From contig JAQGBZ010000153.1 in NCBI GenBank assembly GCA_034687125.1, forward strand, positions 80,295-144,294: a DNA stretch of 64,000 nt, in the 5' to 3' direction. The notes below the pieces were generated by a model. It was not told the origin of the DNA. It worked only from the letters and a program-made list of their open reading frames with translations, and ran no database searches. The position numbers and the translations under genes were made by a program. Source of the DNA: Neelides folsomi (Eukaryota; Arthropoda; Collembola; Neelipleona; Neelidae). Of the stretch, positions 34,857 through 49,200 are shown in pieces; position 1 is the stretch's first letter, and each line of letters starts with the position of its first letter.

Positions 34857-37800
34857 GATATTCTGTACATACTACAAGTTTATGTACCATAAGTGTGTGT
34901 ATATATAATATTAGATATATTTAGAGTCCTACATGATTACACACATACTATGTAGGTATGATTTTTCGATTTATAAAACCTTGTTTTCATTTTCAATCGA
35001 TCGAACAGCAGGAGTTTAATATACGGCAATTTGTAAAATGAGGAATACGGATAATTATCATGGGTTTATCACGCCCTTGAGGATCATGTTCCTTAACAAC
35101 TTGTCACTTAACCTCTAATTATGAAAATGAAACATGAGTGAATTATTCAAGTACTTAATTACGTCACTTTCCAATTTTATTAATGTTTCCCTTCAATTTA
35201 AATTTATGCGCCTTGAACACAAGTTGAGAGAACAGTAGACATACAAAATGAAAAATCATTAGTGTCAATGATATGTGTGCCTGAGCGTAATAAATAAGAG
35301 TAATGTAAAAAAATGAGAGAAAAATGAGATACATTATTCTTGGCATCGTAAATCTGTGAGAAAATCCATACACCTCCTTCAATGCGTATTTATAGAGGTT
35401 GAACATAATCTTTCTGCGAAGGGACCGAGAGGCAGCGAGTTGAAAGTGAAACTCTTGAGACCCGAACAAGCAATAGAAAATGAAACATGACTCCTTGTTC
35501 AGTGTCAAATGCCAAAAGGCTTTAAGACATCGCACTACGCACACACACATGACTAACATCCCTGCACGACTTATGTAAACAGAATGCGTAGATAAGAGTG
35601 TATTAAGATTTATTAAAACGCATAACATTCTTTTGCATTATCAAATCCTTCCACTTTCATACTCTAAGAGAAAAATGTCCGTTTATCAATAAATGAGAAT
35701 GTTCCTGGAGCTTCAATGAAGAATTTAAAAGAATTTAAAATTCTTCATATATTTTCCTCAACAGTCATGTTACATCGTTATTAATACTACGAGATCAAAA
35801 AAGGAAAAGGGTTATTATTTATAAAGGCATTCTATTTGATTCCCTTTATAGGTAAATTAACTTTGGCCCTTATACCTAAAGTAGAGTGTGTTATTGGATC
35901 TACGCTGGAGGCTATAATACCCGATTTTGAACTCTTCATTTTTTGACTTTTTTGTTAAAATAATAGGAAGCTAAGGTATAGTTTTAATACTTAAATAATA
36001 TTATATAACTGTAGTATAATGTAGTACAGTAGTATAAGTAGAGTATAGGAAAGTGTAAATTGTTCAGTGTTCTTATACGAAATCATTTTAAGGGGAATTG
36101 AATGAGCCAGCATTAAGACTTCCTCTGGGTTTAATATGGAAGGACGGAGTGGGCAAGCAGGTCGAAGTTGGCCCCGCATGGACCCAAATTCTCATAAGAT
36201 CTTTCCGATAGTGAGACTGGGTGGAGGAGATGAGGGCTATTTGAGAGACACATGGGACCTACTGAACCGAAAATGAACTCCTTCAGTTTCCCTTCCTTTC
36301 CGGAGTATCCCGAGGCGAAGCTGAGACGACACTCTGTTCTAACAAGATCTCTCAGGGAGAGATTCTAATCGTTTCCTTATATCATTCTATACAGTTTATA
36401 AAAAGGAAATAGGATGAATAGCTCGCTTAATTTCTCGCTGTGGTTCAAGCCGCAGTTTCCGCAGTTATTTCTTTCACCCTCCCCCTTTCATCTCTCACCA
36501 GAGAACTCTCCAGGACTTGAAGAGGAAGAGGGGAGAATTCCTATTGTTATTAGCTTGATGAAACATTGCAGTAATGGATTACGCTCCTTGAACACGTGGA
36601 TATACAAAGTGACAATCCGAGATTCGAAAAACGAGTGATGAGGAATTTCCCATTGGCAGACTTCCCGCGTGTTTATACTCGCATCCGTCAATGACAAAAG
36701 TTTTGTGAAAGAAGTCGGGGTTTTCCGTTAATTTTCTCTCGTTTACTACAGGGCAAGATCAAATCACCTTTTGGGTCTACTCTTAATGTATGGTATTATG
36801 CCTAACTTTGCTAACTATCCTATATCCATTTATCCATTTTGACTTCACTTCCTTGTAACTTTTTATCAGGAGGAAATGGTTATACTTATAGCTCATTCCA
36901 TCTCAGGCGAAGTTGCAGAACTTGGAAGATCCGCTTATTAGCGACCGTCTTACCTTTTAGATCCCCCTTCCTCTTACTTTGCCACACAACGAGTGAACAA
37001 TATGATCCGCATGTTCCTTAGAGAGACATAACAAACGAAGGGTTGTCTCCGTCTAATACCGCCAAGAAAGGAAATTACATGGGAGAACAATTTCTTTCCC
37101 CTTTTCAGGGGATTACTTGAGCTTAGCCTTTCGCCGACGAAATCAATCCTTCGGTTTTACTTTCTATTAATTTAAAAACCTCATCATTTCCCTTCCCACA
37201 AAATGCAGGATTAAAGGAACAGAGTCTATGTATACCTAGCATTATATTTATAAGGTGTGTTTACGAGGGGTGAAAGAGAGATTTTAAAATCTATGGAAGT
37301 TATATAATGAAGTAAAGAGACAGCTAGTGCCATTTTCCATTTCAATGGGATAAGCCGGAAAGATATTAAATTACGTTTAAACTTGTACTTCCACTATCTC
37401 TTTTTTCTCTAATACCTAACCAGGGTATATGGTAGACTCATATCTTGAGAATATTTTATACATGAGAAGAGAACTGAGATTCTTGATCTCGGAGTCTCAA
37501 GCGTGACATTCTTGGCATCACCTCACTCACTTTCGCAACTCGGAAAGAAAGTGAAGAGAAATGACATCTTTCTTATTTTCTCTCGCCTTCCATTTGACTC
37601 GGAGTGAAAATTGAGGACTTTGCTCTCCTCTGATTTAAAAATTTAACAAGGCACGACGAGTCAGTTTCCTTTATGTCAAACTTCTTTGCAAACTTGACTG
37701 TCTACGCCAACTATTATATTAACTCCTCGCAAACAGAGACTTGCAAAAAATGGAGTGGGGAATAGTGTAATAATATAGGGCCGTAAGATAAGAAAGGTTC

Positions 37801-39987
37801 CAGGTGGGCCCAACGAGGAATTTTATTTAAGAATCCTTTATTATACACCGTTTTTATGAAAAGGGATATTAAAGGTTTTTCATACGTGCTTTGGGAGCGA
37901 AATGAAACGAATTCATCTTAAGAAAAAATTTGTATAAAAGGTTCCTTTGAGGTTCTATTCCATTTTATGTAAAGGTATTCTTATTAACTTTCAAGCTCCA
38001 TCATTTTCCTCATTATTCCTCAAAAATAGGATTTGTAAATGAAAAGTTTATTACTTCAACAAGTTCGCTCTGATCTCTCTTCACCTTAGAAGTACTACAT
38101 TAAGAAATTTTAAATATGATATTCATAGAGGAGGAATTTGGAATTAATATTTATTTTATTTTGAGTATTTTAATAGCAACAATGCAATATCAAATTATGG
38201 TTTTAGCTCAAAGCAATTCAGTGATAGTAAATTGCGAAAGTTGCGTTCCTGTCAAATAGGAAAGGAATGCGTGGGGTATCTGAATAGAAACAGAAAATTG
38301 AATTTCCTTCACTTCCTCATATCTTTATTGTACGGGTCCATGGTTGACTACCTTCGAAAATGCATCATCTTATCACATTGAGTGTAATACAATATTGTAC
38401 AGAAGATGAGGAAATTCCTCTGCATTTTCGAGGTCGCATGAAGCAGGAGGGGTTGGTTGAGAGCACCGGAGAAATTTTATGTCACCGTGATGAGGGGAGG
38501 GACAACATTTGCAATTCTCCTCGTCCCGTCACGCCCCATCAATGTGTAATTCCTTGGCGTTTGGGGAAACTTTGCCAAGAAGAAGGTAATCTTACACTTA
38601 TTACTTTCTTCCAATTTGACCAATTTCGCCTTTTCTTTAAATTTTCCGTTTTAAACAACGAGTTCATCTTTTATACCTACAATAAGAGTTGGGAGAAACC
38701 ATGAATATCAATTGAATTCTTCGATTCTAAATGCAAAAGTGGAAAGAATTGGGATTCAAAGGCAATGGTCGCCTGAACTCTCTTTCAGGTTCTTGAAAGT
38801 CCAGCCTGACTCCCAAATAGCCAACGAAAGTTCTTTGAATCGCATTTTCCACAGAATCCAATACTCCAATTTCTTTCGCGAATTGAAAAACTCGAAATGC
38901 TAAGCAATGTTTTTTCTCCTTTTTTTATTCTACCAGAATGTACATACTTGAACCTCCTATTCTTGCAAAGTTACAAGATCCTCTGTAAGTATTTCTTTCT
39001 TGAGGCTTAAATAAAACCTAGATAATACATACAGTATACACATACTAAGCATCTTACATATAATGTAGTAGGATATATTGGAATTTATGTACCTGAATAG
39101 TATTATGTAACAATGTAACATACGTAAGTAGGTGGGTATGCTATATTCTTATGCATAAGAATAAAACCCTTACAATAAGTATTGAAAGAGAATCGCGTTC
39201 TTAACATATTCTCCACACAACTTCACTTGTAAAATCGAATAGAGAAACTGAGAGAAAGTAAAGTGAAAACCCGCCATACCAAATATAAAGCATTAAAATA
39301 GCGAATTAATTTTTTGTGTGAACAATGCCATACTGTTCAAATATTAATACTCGCTCTAAAACAGCCAATAAAGTATCCTCCAATAAATATCTCATACCTG
39401 CATGATATTTGTGAAACTATTATAAACAACGATTTAATAATAGCATCTACTTACTCTACATTGTTCTGGCGAGTTCAATTTACAAAATCTTCAATGTACT
39501 AGCTTAGCATCAGGAATTATAACTACCATATTGTACATATAACAATATACGGACCCACAAGTTATGCAAGTTCATTTTCCTTATAAGAAGGCATGAATAT
39601 ATTTAACAAATACAGTATTGGTAAGGTATGTATTCTAAGTATTTATCCTGTATATTCAACCCAGGATGTGCGTATGAAACGCATAGAAAACAAATTCCAT
39701 GCTTGTGTTTACTGTTGTTGCTGAAGTTTTACATAGCATAAACCAATTTTGAACTTCTTAATTGCCTCGTAAATTGTATCAAGTGCGTAGATATACTTAA
39801 GTTATAATAATCCTGTTACAGTGGGAGATATTTAGCCTTTTAGTTTGGTATATGGTACATAATGTAAAATAATGCATGTATAATGTAAGAATACCAAAAT
39901 GAGAAAATTGCTTTCATAAAATCATTTAATCTTACAAGAACACTTGTATATTTTTTCACAAACAAAAACTGTGTAGTTTGGGTATTA

Positions 39988-40276
39988 TAGTGACAGGGTC
40001 AAAGGTCAGGTCGACAGATTACTGATGCCGCAGCCCAGGTCCGGAAACCTATCCTAACCTGACAAAATAGGATGAGTTTCTCCTAATCAATAAATGAATG
40101 AAATAGGATAATCATTAGACAATTATGTGCGAATAGTGTGAATTAAGTAAAGTAAGTGATAGCTGTCCCATGGACAGGAGTGAAGGATATGGTGGTTCGA
40201 CTTCGACTGGAGAGGAGTTGGAGATAATGGAGGAGTCAGGACGGCGAGGTTGGCCCTGGTGTGGCTTTATCCTGTA
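39988..40276 (+). repeat. SINE-like interspersed repeat, copy 1
   Basis: Closely resembles the inverted copy at 53901-54242. Shared blocks are the head GGTCGACAGATTACTGATGC, the middle AGCTGTCCCATGGACAGGAG and TGGTGGTTCG, and a 3' part GTGTGGCTTTATC. The head contains a GGTCCGGAAACC stretch resembling a pol III B box about 45 bases after a possible A box (TAGTGACAGGG), suggesting a tRNA-derived SINE, but this is not certain. The central 80 bases differ strongly between copies. No coding capacity. Confidence 0.7.
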
Positions 40277-43200
40277 GGTGTTTCAAGGGGCAGGGTCTAT
40301 CCTCTAATGGAGTTATTCTCCATTCCCCTCAGCATATTAAATATTTAATAAACACCTAATACGAATATTTATATGTATGTACATCTAAATATCTTAGAGA
40401 TTTAACAAGAAAATATTTAAATATTCAGAGAATTGAAAGGAAATGTGCAATGAAGGAAGACAAGGAATATATTGCATAAATATTAGAGTTGTAAGTATTG
40501 TAGTAAGTTGGCATTTCCTATCAGATCTTCTTCTTGAATAGAAATGAGGACCGGGAGTTTGTCCGAATCTCATTGCTATGCAGAGAAGCCATGAAGTCAG
40601 ATCCTCATTTACATAAGCTGAGATTCACAAATCTCATTACAGGTTCGAATTTGTCGTATTATCCAATATTCACCATGCTCGAGTTGAACTCATATTCATT
40701 CACCTCCTCATGTTCCAATTCCCTTTTCATTGCCTTCTTCCGCTCAACACATACATGGGCCCAACCAAACGACTCATAATATATAATACACACGTACATA
40801 GCCCTGATAGCTTGTGTAATGCTATTAGGATTGAAACGGGTTGAGCAAAAGGTTTGAGCCGGTGGTGAACTCCCGGAGAGGAACCATCACATCACTTCCT
40901 CGTCGCAGGAGAGAATTGTGGTTTTCTCCGCGAACCCGATCCCATCCGACTCTTAACCCTCAATTCCGCATTCCGGTTTCAAACACTGACAAATTACTTT
41001 GAAGATCACCCGACGAATTCTCAATCAACGAGCGCTCGACACTCATCGCCTTCCTACAGCTTTCCTTTTCAATTTACTCAAATCATTCTTTTAAAATGAA
41101 ATACCATACGTGACTCAATAAAGAGAACCCAACCGGTCTGATGCTTCATCAACCTCTACAATTTCCCCAACATTGCTGATTTGACTCCAAGAGAAAGGCG
41201 GAAACCATTGGAATTTATATTGTAAATTAGCGGAACTTTGCAAATTGGAGTGAAAGGGATGGAATGGCTGTCAATCTTTTTTGTCTCCTTTGATTCTCAC
41301 CACTTGAGACACACGAGAGGGAACGTCAATTTGAAACGAGTGCGTTAGAGTGCTTACGCGTGTCGCCAACCCCATGGGCTGAACAGCATGAAGGCAGAGG
41401 GATGGAGAAGAGGAGAAAAGTGGCAAAGTAGGGAAAAATTCGTCCATCCATCTCACGCTGAACTGAGGCGAGCAGGGTGAAGAGTTTTGGGGTAACGAAG
41501 GGTTTGGCGGTCTTTCACATTCGCTCTGCTACTCGCTACGACCAAGACCTGGAGGCGCATTTGATATCAACCCCCGTTGACTACAAAAGAAAAGAGGGAA
41601 ACTTCCCCTTTGATTCGATCTTTCACAGTTCTTTTCAACTTGTTTCTTCCCTCAAGATATTCAAACTTCACGTTTTTCTGAAAATTAACAAAGAAAATTT
41701 TTCATGATTTATCTTTTAAATTAGATATTAAATTAAAGGAACATTTTATATGATAAATGTGAAGTACGCATCTTTTTGATGGCATTTGATTATTAAAAAT
41801 ATAAAGAGAGGAACTCTGATGATGGAAATGGATGGAAGATAAACGAGATAATGAAACTCATTTGAGAATTTCCTATTACCTATGCATTTTACATGAAAGA
41901 ATCCTCAAGTTTGGCACTCTACAAAAGGTGTTTAATATTTAAACCCTCCCATGTCCTATCCAACTGGTAGTAAAATAAAGAATTTGCAAAGTATGAACTC
42001 TCTTTATATTTATCTACTTTATCACCTTCTTTCGTTTATTCGGTGGGGAAGGGAGTTCATAAACAAATTCATAGTCTTCTCCTAACCATAAATAAGACCA
42101 TGAAGTGTGGGACCTTTTTAAAAACGGGAGATAGATAAATGCCTGCCAACAACTCGGATACTCCATAGTAAAAGGGTGCAAGAAGAAAACGTAAACGGGG
42201 CCATTTCTTGGCAAAGGGAAATGAGGAACTGGTTGAATAAAACATAGGCTAGAAGACATCATAAAAGCATAAAAGATAGCTAAAATTTTGAAACTGTTCC
42301 TTTACTATCAGAATCCAGGATCTTCACAAAAGATTCTCATAAAGAGAAACAGAGAGAAAATGTTTATCGGGATACACATTATTTTGTTATGTACGTATTT
42401 ATGTATCAACTTCACACTTATATTTATATTATAAGCTCTACAAGTATATTGAGTGAAGACGGCTATAGTTGGTCCGTTAATAACAATTGTATTGGAATTC
42501 CTAACCACAATTTTCCATTTTATTAAATAATTGAAGTTTATTTCATTTCTTACACATGAATAATAAATTAATAAATAGTTGATAAATACACAATTTAACA
42601 TAATTTAAGTTTAATGCTTGTACTTATAATAAATACATATTATTAAATAAAATATTTCTATTCAAATAAGTATAATATTTATAACAGGAATGACTCTTGG
42701 TATAAATATCATGTGAATTGGCAATTTCATAATATATTTACTGCTGGCACAATTCTCTGGTGAATGAATTTATAAAGTCATATCCGCCTAATGTATTTAT
42801 TCCTTATGTTTGTAGAAGTAATATAAAGTACAATTTCTAAAATATTAAAGCCCTGGGTTGAAGAAAGTATATGAAATAACTTGAAATAAGGCATGGTCAT
42901 TAAAGATATATGGTTCAGGAAAGTTTATATAAGTTATTCGTTGAGGGCGCCTTACCTTATGGCGGCTATAAAACTCTTTGTGAGGATCACCAGCTATGCA
43001 TATCTTATTTTATTCCTCCCTCATCCCACTTTCCTGTCATTATTATCATATAATATAGGGGAGTAGAGAAAGAAACTTTTCGTTTTCCTGACATGATCCA
43101 CTCTTCACGTTGCCCCTCATCTCATTTTACTCCTTTTCTACCTTTTCGAATAGGCCTAAACGTGCGAACTGACGTGCATATTTATGAGAGTCAGACACAC

Positions 43201-46200
43201 GTAAGAAGGAGGGCAACGAAGAGGGAGGATCCTTCTCCTTACATAAATAACCCACTCAGAAAATACCTATCACCTTCGCCTAACTGCCTTACAAAGAAAC
43301 TCATCTTAAAGCCCTTTCAAACCTTAACCTACAATCTTATTTTCTCCTTAAATATTCACATGTGTGGTTTGAATATTGAGTATTGAATATTTATTTACTT
43401 AACTTATATTCAAAGTATTATGTACAGGTATGTGCTTGCACACTACGGATACTATTAAAACAAAATACTATTAATTATACATAGGCAGGATATTCAGACA
43501 AGATCTATATTTTACTTATAAATCAATCAAAATGTTTGTGGTATTGACTACACAGGAGATTCATGAATAAATAAACTCCATATGATTTCTCGTTTTAACT
43601 GTTTTGACTATCAAAATCTAGAATCAACGATAAAATATTTATTAGGGAGGAATGATAACAGTAATGGGAATATTATAGAATTAACTCGGGAGCGTATGGT
43701 TGAGTGATATCATTTATTATTCATTAAAAAATAATAGTAGGTTAACAGAGAGGAGAAAGTAATCTATTTCCTCAACTTAAAACATATGAAAATAATAAAG
43801 TTGAAAGCCAATCTGGGTAACGTATCAGCCATAATTATAATAAAGCAAAGTAAATCTATTTTGTTCATTTTCCTTAGATTGGATTTTGGTTGCATGCAAT
43901 GCGGACTATAAAGGTAATTCCTCTACATAACTTGGTTTTTAGATCAAACCATCAAAGCTTATATTAGATGCTTTCTATTATTTTACATAGCAAAATTAAT
44001 AAGTTTTGTGTATTTGTCCAAAGCGAGCAAACACTCGGTGATCATTGATCAACATAAAAAGTAAATTCCCTTCAGGAATAAAACATAGACAAATGAAAAG
44101 AATTTGTGAAAAAACACCCACTGTCTCTTTTTATAAACAATGATTCATTATGCTTTTAATTTTTTATTCCTTTTTGCCAAACTGCAAAGTTTTTGTTATT
44201 TCTAGCCAATAAGTTAAGTGAGCAGAATTAGAATTCAATCAATAGCATAAGATATATAATTTTATTAGACAAATACATACAATAATTTTCCATGCATCGT
44301 TTATTCAGTAGATACTCTCATTAAAGAAAAATGAGCAAAATGAAAACGTATACTAAACATGAAACATGCTACCAAGCCATATGTTTATGAATTTATATTC
44401 GTCTATTTTTGGCATCAAAATAGCACTATTATCTTAACCATATAATTACAACAATGTTCATATTGAATTCTAAATAGATAGATAGGTAGTATACGCTTTA
44501 TTATTATTTTATTATCATAAACAAAAACAAAGCCTAGCATTTTAAAAAATCCTCATACTTATCCTCATGCTTGTGGTTATAAAGTTTATCTAGCGTTCGC
44601 GGTTATACCAAAGTAATAAAAAAGTGTTCATTTTGCTCTTGAGGGAAGGGGTGGGAGAAGTAAGTAAAAAAGGTGAAACAAGATTGATTGATTAACCTCT
44701 GTTTTCGGGTGAAAGTAATAGAAGAAATGAATGAACTCGAGGTGAAGGAGAAGAATAGAAAAAGGCGGAAAACCAGAGGGGATGAAGTATAAGAAAAATA
44801 AAAAGATTCTCCCCTCCTGCGACGATATAAAATAATCCGTAGAAAAAGTAAAAAAAAATAATAATCGGATCCTCGTGAAGATTCTGTGAGAGATTTCTAA
44901 CATGGGAGCGTGTGGGTTCACTTATAATTCCTTCTCGGGCCTTCTGATCGCTTCCTTTGTTCTAATAGAGGGATGGTCGGTGAACTCCTTTGGATCCACC
45001 CTTCTCTCAGACCAATTAGATTAGGCTGGAGATGACATGTGTTCCTGATAGCTTTTTGATGTCGATTTTATTTCTCCAAGTTTGGTTGACCGTAAAATTT
45101 TCCCCTTTGGTTATTTCGGAAGTTTCTTCCGAAAGTTCTAACTATAGCGGGGAAGGTTTTTCTCTTTCTTCTTTTATTATGAAATGAGCCGGACAGATCG
45201 ACGCGAATGAATTGAATTCCGACCACGAAATAATTCACACAACTTTACTCTCACCCGATGGAGAGACAAAGTGTCATAAATAAACTATTGCCAATGCTTT
45301 TCGTCAATTTAATTGACTTTTGTCTCTCTCTTCGTTTGTAATAAAAAGAGAAACACGCCTTGTTGCGTTCAGTCGTTTATTCCCTTGAGTGACAACCGAG
45401 TATATCTGCTCATTCAAATAAACATTCTTCAACTCTTTTACGGCCCTAAATGCTCTCAATTTCTTTAAAGTGTATTTGATAGACCTCGACTTAAATAACA
45501 ATTGTTTAAAGGTTTCTAAACTTTATTTTAATGGGACAATTTAATTTCACATTAAAACTTTAAATAAACTACCTACATGATTAAATTGGATATTTTTAAT
45601 ATTTTTCTGTATATGTTAAAAAAATTGATCTTATATTGGTAATTTTTTTCCTTTATAAATACATGTTTTTCTATCAAGTTAACTATCTGCAGATAATTAA
45701 TTATTGCTCAATTACAATGTATTTTTAACATTGATAATATTTCAATGATTATCCATGAGGGTAAAAATGTATATTTTTTGCTAATTTTAGTAAAAAAAAA
45801 CACTTGTAAGTAATGCAGATAATTGTCAAAGGTGAAAAATATTATGCTAATAATTAATTATTTTAATTGGGACGATTAATAAAGATATTACCTTTAATAA
45901 GAAGATATGAAAAGAACGGTGGAACGGCACAGCGTGGTTTGAAGAACGTTGCAGGAGACACTTCACTCCGAAATGTGCGTTTGGATGATGGTGAGGTAAG
46001 ACTGAACAGGAACCCACGAACCGATTCCCGGTTTTCTCCTCACGTAGAGATCGATGACTTTTCTCTTATTCAGACTGGCGCATGGGATTGAATGAGGGTT
46101 CCCTCCAAGCGAGGTCTTCCACGAGATCCAAAACGCGAATTACTCCTCCTCATCGGAGAGGCAAAGTCTTTAAAGAATGCAGATAGATAATGTCTTTTTC

Positions 46201-49200
46201 AGTTTTGGAAGAGTTGTGGCTATTCATCCATATCCCTTTCCCTCATCCGAAAAACATCCTCTTTCATTTGGTAAACATATATGGGAGAGATAGCGTCATT
46301 CCCCAACCTCGACCATTTGAATCGCCTTTACCTAAAAAGAAAACCCGGGTGAGGTGTTGGGCGATTCGCATGGACGGTCAAAATCTCAATTCAATTCCCA
46401 AATCTCTCAATCGCTCTTCCTTTGTCTGGGACTGTGCGAGAAAAAGTCACGAGGTCCGTGTCATATACTGTGCCACACATCAAATTGATATTCAGGGGAG
46501 CGTCCGAATCATTAGCCAGGGCCGCAACTTCACATGCTACATTGACTCCTTTATTGGTCGAAAAAGCAACCCTTGAATTATGAGTTTATCAGGAGAATGT
46601 TCCGACGGCTTCGTTGGCTCTTCATTTCATCCATTAATGCCCCCAAGTTTGGGTCGGCCTTTCGCCTCTTCTTCCGGCCACTCAATGACATAATCAACCG
46701 TCGTCCCCTTCATCGACTCCACAGACCTTTATTTTCACAATAACCCAAAAGGTTAAAAGCCAATTTTTTACGCCCTTCATTCATTTTTTTCTTTATTGAC
46801 AGATGAAAATTATTTTATTCAAATAAGTTGGTAATAGATTTTCCTTATTTCGATTTTTCATATTTTACGTGCTCTATTGATAGGATTGGGGAGAAATGTC
46901 AAGGGCTTTTGAAATTCATATTTTCTGCTTTTCCCACAATTCATTTTTGAATTTTGTACAAAATAAATAATATTTGTATTATACATTACATTACAGTATA
47001 TTTATTGTATTAATATATCCGTGCATGTGCGATTACATTTAGTCAAGAGAGAAGAATGATCATTTTTATTATCAAAAATACAATTTTTAATTATGTTATT
47101 AAAATGGAATATTTATGATCATTAAAATATTAAATTCCATTTTTATTCAATTTCTCCCTTCTGTTGGAGCAGTGAAAAGATGAAAGAAAGCGGAGAGTAA
47201 TAAACAGTCAAAAGGAAGAGGAAAAGAAAAGGTAATTGAGACCAATAAACGTATTTTGTGGTGTAGAGAAGGAAGAGCCACACGTTCGCTCCTCATGCCA
47301 TGAAAATTGGCGAGAAGTTTGGTTCGAACCTTCCACGTTTCCTTGCTCTTTCAAGCGGAAATGACGATCTTCTCCTTTACTTGGTAAAAGGGGCCAATTG
47401 GAGAAAAACTGATACTCCATTATCTCGACCACACCGAAGGATCTTAAAACAAACTAATACTCTCTCCGCCCCACTTAAAGACTTCAACCTTTCATTATCT
47501 TCCATTTTCTGACTTTACCTTCAACTCAACTTTGATCCACACACTCCAAACCTCACCGCAGATTCAATGTTAAGCAAGTTATTTAGTTTTCACTTTCAAG
47601 ATTTTATTACTTTTACTTTTAAAACATTTTCAATTTCATTTAAACAAAAAAGTTATTGTGTTTATTTTGAAAATGTTTTTAGTACTACATAAAATAAATA
47701 TTAAAGTAAATATTACATTTAAAATTGATGAGTTTCAGTTTCTATTATGATGCATATTAATCATGGTTGAATAAATAATGTGTTATGGGCTTATGGACCA
47801 TAGTTTGTATATCGATATTTGAATATTGAGAAATCCACAAATCATTTTAATTAAAAATTATGAGCCGGAGATTCACCAGAGGAGCTTTGAAAAGAGTAGA
47901 TAATTTTGGCAAAGCAGAAGGATGCCTTTAGAAATGACCGGCAAATGGACGAAATCGAATTTCTTGGCTTTTATCCCTACAGGGGGTTGATTTTCCCTCA
48001 AAGTATCGTCTTCGTGCCAAGAAATACAAGGAGTATGGTTTTGTAAATCTATTCAATCCGATTGTAAGCGAGAGTCAATGGATTGAAATTGAATAGAAGA
48101 AGGATTCCGAATTCCAAAACGAACCCCATTTTTCTCCCCGTTTTTCTCATTCATTTCAAGGGGAATCTTTCACCAAACCTTTTAACTTATCTTCCTCTCC
48201 ATTATCGGACCTGGAGATCCGAAAGGGAGTCATTTGCCTTAAAAGCAAAAAGAGAAGTTTAAGTAGTTTTTTAGCTCAAAGAATAACTTGCAATTACTCC
48301 GAGTCTCAGAGTTTGGCAGAGGTAAATTGTGGTTGGAAAAAGTTAAAAAGTGTTTAAAACGTCAAACCCTATTAATTCCCCCATGTTTGGAAACCTTAAA
48401 CCTCAAGTTGGGAATGAAGTCGTGAAACCATTGGCTTATATCTGAAAATGTATCTGAAACGAACTAGTAAATAAAATACTTCAAATCCACTTTCAACTTC
48501 AAATTCTGGGCAGTAAAGAACTTCATTTTCTTTACAGCTCAATGAATTATCTCTTAAGGTTTTCCACGTCTTTCCTTATTACTGCCATTGGATAAGTTAT
48601 TTAAAATAAAAACTGAAGGTTTCATATACCTACCAACATAATAATATATGAAATTTGCTCCTGTTGAAATTTCATTTAAGAACCCATTTTTTTAATATTG
48701 TATTATGCTCTGTGTGTATCATTTTCATATCATGTACATGTTACATCCTGTATTTATGCATCTTTAATGGTCTTCCTCCCCCTTCATGATGATGAAAGTG
48801 AAGGATATTAAGAACCGCTTTCTTTCCACACACTCATCAGGTCGACGGGGACGGCGATGTAAAGACAAATCTTCTCATATTAGTTTTCTACTAGAGGGAA
48901 GAAAAAAAGGGAGAATCATTTGGGTCCAATTCAATTCCCGAGAGTCTCAACCCCTCAAGGTTCCTTCATATCTCAAGTCTCCCTAACTCTCATTTACAAC
49001 AATGTCCCTACCACCATTTGTGTGTGTAGAAAATTACATACCTTGGTTCGCCCTACTCAATCCCCGTGCTGGGAAATGCCCATACTTACATCCTTTCCCC
49101 ATTCTCTTTACTTTCCTCCCTATTATCCTGGTCATGAGTCGACACGAAAATGAAAAACTTTTTCGTCAGGAATCTCCTGTGCTAAACATTAATGTTGTTT

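Noticed and set aside
35164..35628. 154-codon minus-strand ORF, the longest single ORF in the gene-poor interval apart from the acidic-protein exon
   Set aside because: Hydrophobic, low-complexity translation of AT-rich DNA with no known motif, no promoter and no splice context; considered as a DDR signal exon but no donor in the right phase follows its hydrophobic stretch.
38360..38704. 114-codon plus-strand ORF with a possible acceptor (TTGTACAG) and donor (GAAG|GTAATC)
   Set aside because: The splice sites are weak and the peptide is not recognisable; no neighbouring exon was found.
40641..40653. GGTTCGAATTTG, resembling a tRNA B box
   Set aside because: No acceptor stem, anticodon arm or A box at proper spacing; not a tRNA gene.
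41357..41456. Minus-strand frame starting MDEFFPTLPLF before a GTAAGC donor, tested as DDR first exon
   Set aside because: It ends in the wrong phase for the discoidin exon and has no clear signal-peptide core.
46190..46576. 128-codon plus-strand ORF
   Set aside because: No recognisable family, no conserved motif and no splice or polyadenylation context; retained only as part of a GC-rich island.
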